Shown one piece after another: positions 53,230 through 64,000 of a stretch of DNA of 64,000 nt (within the stretch, counting starts at the first letter, position 1; every line of letters begins with the position of its first letter). Origin of the DNA: CAWJJM01 sp963843275 (GTDB lineage Bacteria > Acidobacteriota > Thermoanaerobaculia > Multivoradales > JBCCEF01); the NCBI GenBank assembly GCA_963843275.1, contig CAWJJM010000012.1, positions 1,116,001-1,180,000 on the forward strand, given 5' to 3'. The notes under the pieces are model-generated. The model was not told where the DNA came from. It searched no databases and saw nothing but the letters and a program-made list of their open reading frames with translations. The translations under genes were made by a program, and so were the position numbers.

Positions 53230-54580
53230 AGGTGCGGTCGAGGTTGCGGAAGGTGGTGGTGTCGCCGAAGAAGACCAGGTCGACGGTGCCGGTGGGGCCG
53301 TTGCGGTGCTTGGCGACGATGATCTCCGCCAGGTTGTCGTCCTCCTCGCCGGTCTTGTTGTAGACCGACTCGCGGTAGACGAAGAGGACGATGTCGGCGT
53401 CCTGCTCGATGGCCCCGGACTCGCGCAGGTCACCGAGCTGCGGGCGGTGGTCGTTGCCGCGGCGCTCCGGTTGCCGGGAGAGCTGCGACAGCGCCACCAC
53501 CGGGACGTCGAGCTCCTTGGCGAGCTGCTTGAGGCCGCGGCTGAACGCCGCCACCTCGAGGGCGCGGTTCTCGTACTGCCCGCCGCCGTGCATGAGCTGG
53601 AGGTAGTCGACGATCACCAGGCCGAGGCCGTGCTCGGCCTTCAGCCGCCGGGTCCGCGAGGAGATCTCGAGCAGGGTCGGGTTCGGCGAGTCGTCGATGA
53701 ACACCGGCCAGCCGGCGATCACCTGCTCGGCCGCCTGCAGGTCCTTCCAGCGCTTTCCCACCATGTCCTTCTGCACCCGCCAGGCGGGCACGTCCGCCTC
53801 CGACAGCAGGATCCGGGTGGTCAGCTCCTGGCGCGACATCTCGAGCGAGAACAGGCCCACCGGAATGCCCTTCTTTGCCACGTTCTGGGCGATGTTGAGG
53901 GCGAAGCTGGTCTTGCCCATGCCCGGCCGGCCGGCGACGATCACCAGGTTGCCGGGGCGCAGCCCGTGGGTCATGCGGTCGAGCTCGACGAAGCCGGTCG
54001 GCAGGCCGCCGAAGGTGGCGCCCTCGCGCTCCTCGAGCTCGAGCATCAGCTCGTGGGCCAACCCGGACAGCGCCACGAAGCCCCCCTCCACCGCCTCCGA
54101 GCCGAGGGCGAAGATCATCTCCTCGGCGCGGGTCAGCGCCGCGCGCGCGTCGAGGCCGCCGTCCAGGCAGTCGCGCATCACCTGCTGCGACGCCTGGATC
54201 AGGCGCCGCCGCACGGAGCGCTCCTTGACCAGCGCGACGTAGACGTCCAGCCGCGACAGGTCCGGCAGGTCGAGGTCGAGCTCCGCGAGGTAGGCGACGC
54301 CGCCCACCATCTCGAACTGCTTGCGCTGCTCGAGGTGTCCCTGCAACGTGCGCAGGTCGACCGCGGTCGACTCCGCCTGCAGGTCGAGCATCGCCTGGTA
54401 GATCGCCCGGTGGCGATCGGAGAAGAAGTCGTCCGGGGTGAGCCGCGCGGTGATGCTCGGCAGGCTGTAGGCGTCGAGCAGCACCGCCGCCAGCACGGCA
54501 CGCTCCGCCTCCTCGCTGCGCGGCAGCGAGCCGACCTCGGAGCGGCTGGGAAGCGGCAGGGCCATGGCTCGAGCGCCCAT
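53198..54580 (-). CDS. dnaB: Replicative DNA helicase DnaB
   Basis: A 460-residue hexameric 5'-3' helicase at the replication fork. The N-terminal primase-interacting domain (SEEAERAVLAAVLLD...) is followed by the RecA-like domain: Walker A GRPGMGKTSFALNIAQNVA, motif H1a FSLEMSRQELTTRILLSE, Walker B GLGLVIVDYLQLM, then SRGLKQLAKELDVPVVALSQLSRQPERR, DLRESGAIEQDADIVLFVYR and the arginine-finger region. ATG 54580 is two bases from the preceding MFS stop; an alternative ATG at 54565 is equally possible. No intein is seen, though DnaB is a frequent host of inteins. Confidence 0.94.
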   Translation of the reverse strand: MGARAMALPLPSRSEVGSLPRSEEAERAVLAAVLLDAYSLPSITARLTPDDFFSDRHRAIYQAMLDLQAESTAVDLRTLQGHLEQRKQFEMVGGVAYLAELDLDLPDLSRLDVYVALVKERSVRRRLIQASQQVMRDCLDGGLDARAALTRAEEMIFALGSEAVEGGFVALSGLAHELMLELEEREGATFGGLPTGFVELDRMTHGLRPGNLVIVAGRPGMGKTSFALNIAQNVAKKGIPVGLFSLEMSRQELTTRILLSEADVPAWRVQKDMVGKRWKDLQAAEQVIAGWPVFIDDSPNPTLLEISSRTRRLKAEHGLGLVIVDYLQLMHGGGQYENRALEVAAFSRGLKQLAKELDVPVVALSQLSRQPERRGNDHRPQLGDLRESGAIEQDADIVLFVYRESVYNKTGEEDDNLAEIIVAKHRNGPTGTVDLVFFGDTTTFRNLDRTYDGEASGAPS

Positions 54581-54581
54581 C

Positions 54582-55864
54582 CTAGCGCGCCCCGGCGGCC
54601 GCCGCGGGGCCGTCCGCCGGCCGGACCGGGACCCGCAGCAGCAGGGCGGCGGCGGCCCCGGCGAGGACCGCTCCGCTGGCGAAGGCGACCGGGGCGCCCC
54701 AGCGCGTCCACAGCAGGCCGAAGAGCAGGCTCGCCGGCAGCGCCGCGATCCCCACCGCCGCGTGGTAGGCGCCGAGCGCGGTGCCGCGCCGCCGGGCCGC
54801 GGCGAGATCGACCGCCCACGCCTTCTCCACCGGTTCGGTCACCCCGAAGTAGAGCCCGTACGCGAGGAACAGGGCGATCAGGGCGGTGCGCGACGCGGCC
54901 ATCGCGAAGCCGGCGTAGACGGCGGCGTAGATGGCCCAGCCGGCGAGCTGGGCGCGCCGCCGGCCGACGCGGTCCGACAGCGGGCCGCCGACCGCCGCGG
55001 CCGCGGCCTTGACCACGTGGTGGGCCGACCACAGCACCGCGATCCAGCCCGCCGCCACCCCGGCCTGGCCCAGCCGGAGCAGCAGGAAGGCGTCGGTGGA
55101 GTTGCCGAGGGTGAACACCACCAGCGCCAGGAGCAGCCGGCGAAGGCCCGGGTCGAGGTCGCGCAGCGCCCGCCAGGAGGGGACGCCGCGACCCGGGTCC
55201 GGGCCCGCGCCACCCCCCGCGCCGCCGGCGGCCCCGGGGAGCGCCGCCGCGGGATCCGCGGGGCGCCGCGGCTCCCGCACCGCCCAGACCAGGACGACGA
55301 CGGTGGCGGCGGCGGGGACCGCGGCGAGCAGGAAGACCGTGCGCAACGGCAGACCGGCGGCGCGCAGCAGGACGGCGGCGACCAGCGGGCCGACCACCGC
55401 GCCGGCGTGGTCCATCGCCCGGTGCAGGCCGAAGGCCGCGCCGCGCCGCGCCGGCTCGACCGCGTCGCCGATCAGCGCGTCGCGCGGCGAGGTGCGCAGC
55501 CCCTTGCCCACCCGGTCGGTGAAGCGCAGGGCCAGCACCGTCCACCAGCTCCCGGCGAGCCCGATCAGCGGGCGGGCGGCGCCGGCGAGGCAGTAGCCGG
55601 CCACCACCAGCGGCTTGCGGCGCCGGGCGCGGTCCGACCAGGCGCCGGAGACCAGCTTGAGCACCGAGGCGGTGGCTTCCGCCACCCCCTCGATGGCGCC
55701 GACGGCCAGCGCCCCGGCCCCGAGCGTCGTGGTCAGGAACAGCGGCAGCAGCGGGTAGATCATCTCGCTCGACAGGTCGGTGAGCAGGCTCACCACGCCG
55801 AGCGCGACGACGGTGCGCGGCAAGCCGCGGAAGGGGTGCGCCCGCCGCCGCGCCGGCGGGCCGC

Positions 55865-55868
<4 letters not shown>
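54582..55868 (-). CDS. Major facilitator superfamily transporter
   Basis: A 428-residue MFS protein with 12 predicted membrane helices. The first helix reads TVVALGVVSLLTDLSSEMIYPLLPLFL, a TDLSSEM signature typical of a bacterial MFS group annotated as multidrug or uncharacterised exporters. The loop 2-3 motif GAWSDRARRRKPLVVAGY and the repeat version GGPLSDRVGRRRAQLAGW in the second half match the MFS G..xDRxGRR motif. The GTG start overlaps the asnS stop by 4 bp (GTGA). The substrate is unknown; the gene shares a message with asnS and dnaB but no functional link is evident. Confidence 0.88.
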
Positions 55869-57169
<1,301 letters not shown>

Positions 57170-57179
57170 GGGAGGTGTG

Positions 57180-57185
57180 ATTGTA
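57180..57185 (-). promoter_or_regulatory. -10-like TACAAT before asnS
   Basis: On the minus strand TACAAT is followed after 10 nt by the asnS ATG, leaving a leader of only about 3 nt and no Shine-Dalgarno. A similar TAGCAT lies 6 nt before the rnc GTG at 57927. Both fit leaderless transcription. Confidence 0.45.
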
Positions 57186-57219
57186 GGGAGGCGCCCCCGG
57201 GGGCGCAAGGGCGGCCCGC

Positions 57220-57927
57220 TCAGCCGGCGGCGTCGTCGCCGGCGGCCTCGAGGCGGCGCAGGGCCGCCGCCGCCGCCCGCTGCTCGGCCCCCTTCTTGCT
57301 GCGCCCGCCGCCGGCGCCGACCGCCTCGCCGCGCACGCGGCACTCCACGGTGAAGCGGCGGGCGTGGTCGGGACCCTCCGCCGCCAGCAGGGCGTACTCC
57401 GGCAGCTCCCAGCCCCGCGCCTGCGCCAGCTCCTGCAGCCGGGCCTTGGCGTCGAACAGCGAGCCGGCACGCTCCGGCGCGCCCTCCTCCAGCAACGCCT
57501 CGATCACCCGCCGCGCCGGCTCCATGCCACCGTCCAGGTAGATCGCCGCCAGGACGGCCTCGACGGCGTCGGCGAGCAGCGACGCCTTGTCGCGTCCGCC
57601 GGAGCGCTCCTCGCCCACCCCCAGGCGCAGCTCGGCGCCGAGGCCGAGGTCGCGGGCGCGGTGGGCCAGCGCCTCCTGCGAGACCAGGAAGGCCTTGCGT
57701 TTCGACAGCTCGCCCTCGGGAAGGTCGGGGTGCTCGCCGAACAGCCACTCCGCGGCCACCAGGCCGAGCAGCGCGTCGCCGAGGAACTCCAGGCGCTCGG
57801 AGTTCTCCGCGCCGCCGCTCTCGTGCGCCCAGGAGCGGTGGGTCAGCGCGGTGGCGAGCAGCTCCGGGCGGTGGAAGCGATAGCCTAGGCGCTTCTCGAG
57901 CGGTGTGGAGCGACGGCGGCCGAGCAC
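57220..57927 (-). CDS. rnc: Ribonuclease III
   Basis: A 235-residue double-strand-specific endoribonuclease for rRNA and mRNA processing. The signature NSERLEFLGDALLGLVAAEWLF (about 42-63) holds the catalytic acidic residues, with a second acidic motif in DKASLLADAVEAVLAAIYLDGG. The C-terminal dsRNA-binding domain (about 155-230) has DAKARLQELAQARGWELPEYAL and KKGAEQRAAAAALRRL. The start is GTG 57927. It lies upstream of asnS on the same strand, with about 50 bp between. Confidence 0.93.
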   Translation of the reverse strand: MLGRRRSTPLEKRLGYRFHRPELLATALTHRSWAHESGGAENSERLEFLGDALLGLVAAEWLFGEHPDLPEGELSKRKAFLVSQEALAHRARDLGLGAELRLGVGEERSGGRDKASLLADAVEAVLAAIYLDGGMEPARRVIEALLEEGAPERAGSLFDAKARLQELAQARGWELPEYALLAAEGPDHARRFTVECRVRGEAVGAGGGRSKKGAEQRAAAAALRRLEAAGDDAAG

Positions 57928-58138
57928 CGGTGGATGCTAGCAGTCCCGCCCCGCCGCGGCGGCGCAGGCGGGGCCGGGAGACGCAGCGGGAGCGGGCCGC
58001 CCGCCCGGCGGGGAGAGGCGGCCCCGCACCACACTTTCGGGTGGGGGCAACGGGCGGCCGAGCCGGTAAGGTTCGCTGCGGCCCCGACGGGCCGTCATCG
58101 CTGGTTCCGTTCCGAAGAGGAGGAAGGGGAGGACATCC

Positions 58139-59548
58139 ATGAAGAGCTTTTTCGCCGCTCTGACCCGCAGCCCGTTGGGCATGATCGGGGCCGCCATCAC
58201 CACGGCGAGCGCCGTGCTCATCATCACCCTGTTCGGCCTCGAGCTGGTGGGCTTCCAGGGCAGCCCCTACATGGGCATCCTGGCCTACCTGATCCTGCCG
58301 GGCGTCTTCGTGCTCGGCCTTCTCCTCATCCCGGTGGGCGTCTGGCAGCAGCGGCGACGGGAGCGGCGCGCGGACGCCGGCGCGCCGGCCTTCCCGGTGA
58401 TCGACCTCAACCGCAGCCGCATCCGCAACTGGGTGCTGGTGTTCCTCTCCCTGACCCTCGCCAACATCGTCATCCTCGCGCTGGCGACCTACAAGGGCGT
58501 CGAGACGATGGACTCCGCCCAGTTCTGCGGCGCCACCTGCCACACCGTGATGGAGCCGGAGTTCACCGCCTACAAGGGCTCGCCGCACGCCCGGGTGCGC
58601 TGCGTCGAGTGTCACATCGGGCCCGGCGCCCCGTGGTTCGTCAAGTCGAAGCTCTCCGGCGCCTGGCAGGTCGTGTCGGTGGCCTTCGACCTCTACCCGA
58701 CCCCGATCCCGTCGCCGATCGAGAACCTGCGCCCGGCGCGCGAGACCTGCGAGCAGTGCCACTGGCCGACCAAGTTCATCGGCGACCGCCTGAAGGTGAT
58801 CCCCCACTTCGCGGAGGACGAGGCGAACACCAAGACCGAGAGCGTGCTGCTGCTGCGGGTCGGGGGCATCCAGGGGCGGGAGTCGCAGGGGATCCACTGG
58901 CACGTCGACCCGGCGAACCGCATCCGCTACCAGTCCGACCCCACGCGCGAGAAGATCTACACCGTCGAGCTCACCCAGCAGCAGGGCGACACCGCCGTCA
59001 CCAAGACCTTCTCGCCGTCGGAGCCGCCGCCCGAGGGCGAGGACCTGCAGTGGCGGGTGATGGACTGCGTCGACTGCCACAACCGGCCGACCCACGTCTT
59101 CAAGACCGCCGAGCAGGCGCTGGACGACGCCCTCTCCGCCGGGCGCGTCGATCCCACCCTGCCCTACGTGTCCCGTGAGGGCCTGCGACTGCTCCAGGCC
59201 TCCTACGCCAGCGCCGACGAGGCGAAGAACCGGATCGTCGAGGGCCTCGGGCTCTTCTACCGCCAGAGCTACCCGCAGCTGGCGGCCGAGCGCAGCGACG
59301 CCATCTTCCGCTCCGGCACCGCGCTGGCCGAAGCCTGGGCGCGCAACGTGTTCCCCGCCATGAACGTGGGCTGGGGGACCTACCCCAACCACATCGGGCA
59401 CCAGGTGACGCCGGGCTGTTGGCGCTGCCATGACGAGGAGCACTCCACCCCCGAGGGCGAGACGATCTCGCAGGACTGCTTCACCTGCCACTCGCTGCTG
59501 GCGATGGACGAGGAGAACCCGGAGATCCTGCAGGAGCTCCAGCCCTAG
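58139..59548 (+). CDS. NapC/NirT-type multihaem cytochrome c (membrane)
   Basis: A 469-residue membrane cytochrome with a strong ribosome-binding site (GAGGAGGAAGGGGAGG). Three hydrophobic helices lie at about 12-38, 45-66 and 100-120, and the haem domain follows. Five CxxCH sites are visible (CVECH from C155, CEQCH, CVDCH, CWRCH, CFTCH), plus a first site CGATCH (C130) that is CxxxCH, giving six probable haems. The stretch QFCGATCHTVMEPEFTAYKGSPHARVRCVECHIGPGA is typical of the NapC/NirT quinol-oxidising family. It likely passes electrons from quinol to periplasmic partners. The downstream gene encodes a probable selenoprotein with thioredoxin folds, 55 bp away. Confidence 0.88.
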   Translation: MKSFFAALTRSPLGMIGAAITTASAVLIITLFGLELVGFQGSPYMGILAYLILPGVFVLGLLLIPVGVWQQRRRERRADAGAPAFPVIDLNRSRIRNWVLVFLSLTLANIVILALATYKGVETMDSAQFCGATCHTVMEPEFTAYKGSPHARVRCVECHIGPGAPWFVKSKLSGAWQVVSVAFDLYPTPIPSPIENLRPARETCEQCHWPTKFIGDRLKVIPHFAEDEANTKTESVLLLRVGGIQGRESQGIHWHVDPANRIRYQSDPTREKIYTVELTQQQGDTAVTKTFSPSEPPPEGEDLQWRVMDCVDCHNRPTHVFKTAEQALDDALSAGRVDPTLPYVSREGLRLLQASYASADEAKNRIVEGLGLFYRQSYPQLAAERSDAIFRSGTALAEAWARNVFPAMNVGWGTYPNHIGHQVTPGCWRCHDEEHSTPEGETISQDCFTCHSLLAMDEENPEILQELQP

Positions 59549-59603
59549 CGCGACGCGGCGCGGGCCGGACGAACCTTCGGCACCGGCGGCCGTAGACAGC
59601 GTC

Positions 59604-61484
59604 ATGCCGACGGCGCTGCGGCGGGGAGCCGACGACGGGTCCGCGGGGACGACTCCCGCCCTGGTCGCCTGCCTCCTCGTCCTCCTCGCCGGCTGCGCGC
59701 CCGCCGTCACCCCCCGCGACCCCCTGGCGGCCGCGATCGCCGCCGACCGCGCCCTGCTCGCACGCCACGCCGGCGACGGCGGGCTGTGGGCGCAGCTCGA
59801 CGCCGCCAGCGGGCCGGTGCTCGAGCGGGCGGCGGCCGACCTGCGGGCCGGCCGCCGCCGCCTGGTCCTGCGGCGGCTGGCCGAGACCGGTCCGGACCTC
59901 GCCGCGGCCGACTACCTGGCCGGCCGCCCCGCCGAGCAGCGCCGTGATCGCGACGCCTTCGACGCCGAGTGGAGGCGCGTCGGCCGCGTGCTCTCGGACA
60001 CGCTCGTCGCGCCCGACCCCACGACCTTCGCGGCGCTGCCCGCGACCGAGCGCGCCCTCGCCGAAGCGGCCGCGCTGCGGGCGGGCGCCACCTACCGGGC
60101 GAGCCGCGACTACGGCCACGAGGCGGGCCTCGACGCCGGCCTCTACTACCTCGGGGCGGCCCTCGGCGAGCAGCGGGTGGTCGAGCTGGCCCGCCGCGCC
60201 GCCGGCCGCCACGCCGCCGCGGCACCGCCGCTGCGCTCGCCGCGCCCCGAGATCGACGCCCTGCAGCGCGAGGTCCTGGCGGCCTACCGGCCCCCGGCCT
60301 CGGTCGAGCACCATGCCGACTTCATCGCGGTGAGCGCCCGGCTCAAGGAAGCGCGCGAGCTCGACGCGGCCGGCCTGCGCTACGGCGCCCTGCTCCGCGT
60401 TCTCGAGGCGGCCCAGCGCTTCGCCCCGCTGCGCGGGAAGGCGCCGGCCGCGGGGCCCGGCCAGGTCGGCGCCCGCCTCGACGACCTCGAGAACCGTCTG
60501 CGGCGGGACGGCTCCGAGCCCGGTCTCGGGGAGCTCTTCGTCGAGGAGGCGCGGGCGGCCGCCGCGCGGGGCGGATCGGGCCCGCCGCCGCGAGCGGTGG
60601 GCATCCTGGTCGACGACGTCCTGCCCCGGTACCTCGCGGCCCTCGCGGACGCACCGGCGCCGGCGCCGGCGCCCGCGGCCGTGGCCGGGCCGGTGGTCGC
60701 GGTCACCCTGGTGCGCTGGCCGTACACGTGAAACCTCTCCGATCCAGCAGGTCTGCTGGCCCAGAGCGTCGTGGCGGAGTTCCCGGGCCGGGCCCGCTTC
60801 GTCGAGGAGAACTCCGGGGCCTCGCCCCTGGCCGACCGCTTCGGCGTGACCCGCTACCCCGCGATCTTCGTCGGGGACGTCCTGGTCGCGACGCCGAACG
60901 ACTTCGGCTTCTACGGGCGCACCGGCGGTGAGGGCGGCCGGTACGCGCCGCTGCGCAGCGCCGCCGCCCAGCAGCGCTTCCGCGACGACCTGGAGCGCAT
61001 GGTCACCCTCTTCCTGGCCGGCCGCGGAGACCTCGCCCGCGCGGCCGCCGCTCCCGCCGCCGCGGCGCCGACGCCACCGCTCCCCGACCTCGCCCTCACC
61101 GACCTCGACGGCCACACGCTGCGCCGCGCCGACCTCGCCGGCCGGGTCGTCCTGGTCGACTTCTGGGCCACCTGGTGCCCGCCCTGCCGGGCTTCGCTCC
61201 CCTGGCTCGGCGACCTGGCCGCCCGCTACGGCGATCGCCTCGCCGTGATCACCCTGGCCGTCGAGTCCGATCCCGCCGAGGTCCGCGCCCTGCACGACCG
61301 TCTCGACCTGCCGCTGGTCTGGGCGCTCGGCCCCCCCGACCTGGTGCGCGCCTTCGGCGACCTCAGCGCCGTTCCCACCCTCCTCCTGTTCGACCCCCGG
61401 GGCCGCCCCGTCGCCACCTTCTTCGGCGCCCCCCCGGACCTCCACCCCCGCGTCGAAGCCGCCCTCGCCCCCCTCCTCCCCTGA
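59604..61484 (+). CDS. Probable selenoprotein: lipoprotein with two thioredoxin-like domains (Sec at in-frame TGA)
   Basis: One frame runs from ATG 59604 to 61484 (626 residues) with a single in-frame TGA at 60729-60731, read here as Sec376. Part 1 is a lipoprotein signal (LLVLLAGCAP) and a long helical domain, then the linker PAPAPAPAAVAGP. Part 2 is a thioredoxin fold: strand VVAVTLVRWPYT, Sec, NLSDPAGLLAQSVVAEF, RFVEENSG, LADRFGVTRYPAIFVGDVLV with the cis-Pro. Sec aligns with the first Cys of CxxC, giving UxxS. Part 3 is a TlpA-like domain with DFWATWCPPCRASLPWL (C525, C528) and cis-Pro in SAVPTLLLF. A SECIS-like hairpin follows the TGA. If TGA were a stop, part 1 would end in a lone strand, and part 3 would need a GTG at 60771 with no ribosome-binding site. 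Confidence 0.8.
60729..60759 (+). promoter_or_regulatory. Sec codon (TGA) and bacterial SECIS-like hairpin
   Basis: TGA at 60729-60731 is followed by 12 nt and then CCAGCA-GGTC-TGCTGG (60744-60759), a perfect 6-bp stem with a GGTC loop. As I recall it, E. coli fdhF has an 11-nt spacer and an apical stem-loop with the same GCAGGUCUGC core, whose loop G and U contact SelB. Unlike fdhF, this stem has no bulged U. The position inside the coding region, just after the codon, is that of a bacterial SECIS. Confidence 0.78.
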
Positions 61485-61817
61485 CCCCGGCGCCGACACA
61501 GCCCGCGCGAGGCCCCGGAGCGGCGCGAGCGCAGCGAGAGCCGCCCCCCGACCGAGAGCGGGCGCAGCCCGCGCGAGGTGTCCGGCGCGAGCGTAGCGAG
61601 AGCCGCCCCCCGGCCGAGAGCGGGCGCAGCCCGCGCGAGGCCCCCGGGGCGAGCGCAGCGACGCCCCACCCGCTGATCGAAGGCACCCTCGCGGTGGAGG
61701 CGGGGGTGGCTGCAAGGAGCGCGAGCGAGGCCGACTGAGGCGTACGCCAGTACGCCGCAGGGAGGCCGACCGAGCAGCGACGCCGCAGACGCCCCCGCAT
61801 CCACCGCGAGGGGGGGG
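61485..61817. repeat. Intergenic tandem GC repeat and nested inverted repeat
   Basis: Between the selenoprotein gene and the convergent mutL. First, about three copies of a 62-66 bp unit (GCCCGCGCGAGG landmarks at 61501, 61567 and 61629) that also contain GAGCGCAGCGA or GAGCGTAGCGA. Second, a 19-bp inverted repeat, CTCGCGGTGGAGGCGGGGG (61688-61706) with one mismatch to its partner at 61792-61810. It encloses a concentric hairpin GGCGTAC-GCCA-GTACGCC (61739-61756). No gene is seen. The structured element ends 7 bp before the mutL stop and may terminate both genes. Confidence 0.65.
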
Positions 61818-63635
<1,818 letters not shown>

Positions 63636-63721
63636 GGCGGCACGCCCGCCCGCGGCGCGGGGGGCGGGGGCATTCTACGGGCTGCGCCGCCGCGGCGCCC
63701 GCGCGCGGGATCGCGGACCGC

Positions 63722-64000
63722 TCAGCTCGCCGTGCCGTCCTCCTCGTCCGGGCTCCGCCCGCCCTCGAGGCGGAGGCGGTTGTGGACGTCGACGACCCCG
63801 CGGACGGTGTCGGCCACCGCCTCGGCCAGCCGCTTGCTCCGCCGGTCGCCGACGGTGCCGGCGAGGGTGACCTCGCCGTCCTCCACGCTCACCGTCATCC
63901 GCCGTGCGTCGAGGTTGCCGTGGGCCGCCAGGCGGTCGCAGACGTCTTCGTGAATCCTCCCGTCGGGCCGTCGGTACCCGTCCGGACCGTGACCACGGTG
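63722..64000 (-). CDS. BON-domain protein, 5' part beyond the window
   Basis: The frame is open from the right edge to a TGA at 63722; 92 residues are visible. They form one BON domain: GYRRPDGRIHEDVCDRL, LDARRMTVSVEDGEVTLAG, then TVGDRRSKRLAEAVADTVRG and VVDVHNRLRLEG. An acidic tail (PDEEDGTAS) ends it. BON domains bind lipid or osmoprotective ligands in periplasmic proteins such as OsmY. The preceding residues (HRGHGPDG) suggest a Gly/Arg-rich or BON-repeat protein whose start is not seen. Transcribed toward mutL with an 86-bp gap. Confidence 0.75.
   Translation of the reverse strand, partial: HRGHGPDGYRRPDGRIHEDVCDRLAAHGNLDARRMTVSVEDGEVTLAGTVGDRRSKRLAEAVADTVRGVVDVHNRLRLEGGRSPDEEDGTAS

Noticed and set aside
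53198..54580. Possible intein or homing element in dnaB, a frequent host
   Set aside because: The helicase motifs are contiguous at normal spacing and the length (460 residues) is that of an intein-free DnaB.
60771..61484. A separate thioredoxin gene starting at GTG 60771
   Set aside because: No ribosome-binding site, and it would begin in the middle of a thioredoxin fold whose first strand lies before the in-frame TGA. The continuous Sec reading explains both halves.

Overview
This is 64 kb of a very GC-rich Gram-negative chromosome. The organism has an LPS-export (Lpt) apparatus, a Mla-type lipid transport operon and MacAB-TolC efflux, and so two membranes. Gene content (HPr kinase beside EI/HPr, CarD, long HPF, fused Lpt proteins, NapC-like multihaem cytochrome) and protein style suggest Acidobacteriota, perhaps Thermoanaerobaculia. 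That placement is my inference from protein resemblance. No 16S gene or plasmid marker is present; the gene set is mostly core housekeeping.

Layout. 1-2.7 kb: the 3' part of a repeat-rich helical protein and a type II NADH dehydrogenase. 2.8-5.2 kb: a single-chain LptF-LptG permease, divergent from a pterin pair (SDR reductase plus PTPS-III-type pterin synthase, 5.2-6.4 kb). 6.4-7.7 kb: non-coding, with about four copies of a 158-159 bp tandem repeat and an AT-rich 31-bp site. 7.7-28 kb, minus strand: a long run of parB, parA, a bifunctional nuclease, miaB, a lipoprotein, EI, HPr, mannose-type EIIA, rapZ, hprK, PtsN-like EIIA, hpf, rpoN, lptB, an LptC-LptA fusion, recJ, accA and priA. 28-30.3 kb: small membrane/secreted proteins and carD behind a consensus promoter. 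30.7-35.1 kb, plus strand: three tandem paralogues of an unrecognised secreted protein, two nearly identical and each followed by the same perfect palindrome. Then tRNA-Leu(CAA) and a soluble histidine kinase. 36.6-42.3 kb: tolC-yip1-macA-macB(ATPase)-macB(permease). 42.4-45.7 kb: two Opp/Dpp ATPases and leucyl aminopeptidase. 45.8-48.7 kb: a nucleotidyl-cyclase-like protein and purC. 48.9-57.9 kb, minus strand: mlaE-F-D, alr, dnaB, an MFS transporter, asnS and rnc. 58.1-61.5 kb: a multihaem cytochrome and a probable selenoprotein. 61.8-64 kb: mutL and a BON-domain protein cut by the right edge.

Main result. The frame starting at 59604 reads a lipoprotein, then meets an in-frame TGA at 60729-60731, and continues in the same frame as the rest of a thioredoxin fold followed by a second, TlpA-like thioredoxin domain with CPPC. 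The TGA falls exactly where thioredoxin has its first active-site Cys. It is followed 12 nt later by a hairpin, CCAGCA-GGTC-TGCTGG, whose core matches my recollection of the E. coli fdhF SECIS apical loop. I read this as one 626-residue selenoprotein with Sec at 376.

Caveats. Three genes (miaB, rpoN, the third secreted paralogue) carry single-base frameshifts at G/C homopolymers. These look like sequencing or assembly errors, because the proteins are complete on both sides. Several genes (lptFG, the SDR, lptCA, asnS, rnc) have a -10-like hexamer 6-12 nt before the start codon and no Shine-Dalgarno, suggesting leaderless transcripts. Domain calls are from reading motifs by eye; no database search was possible.
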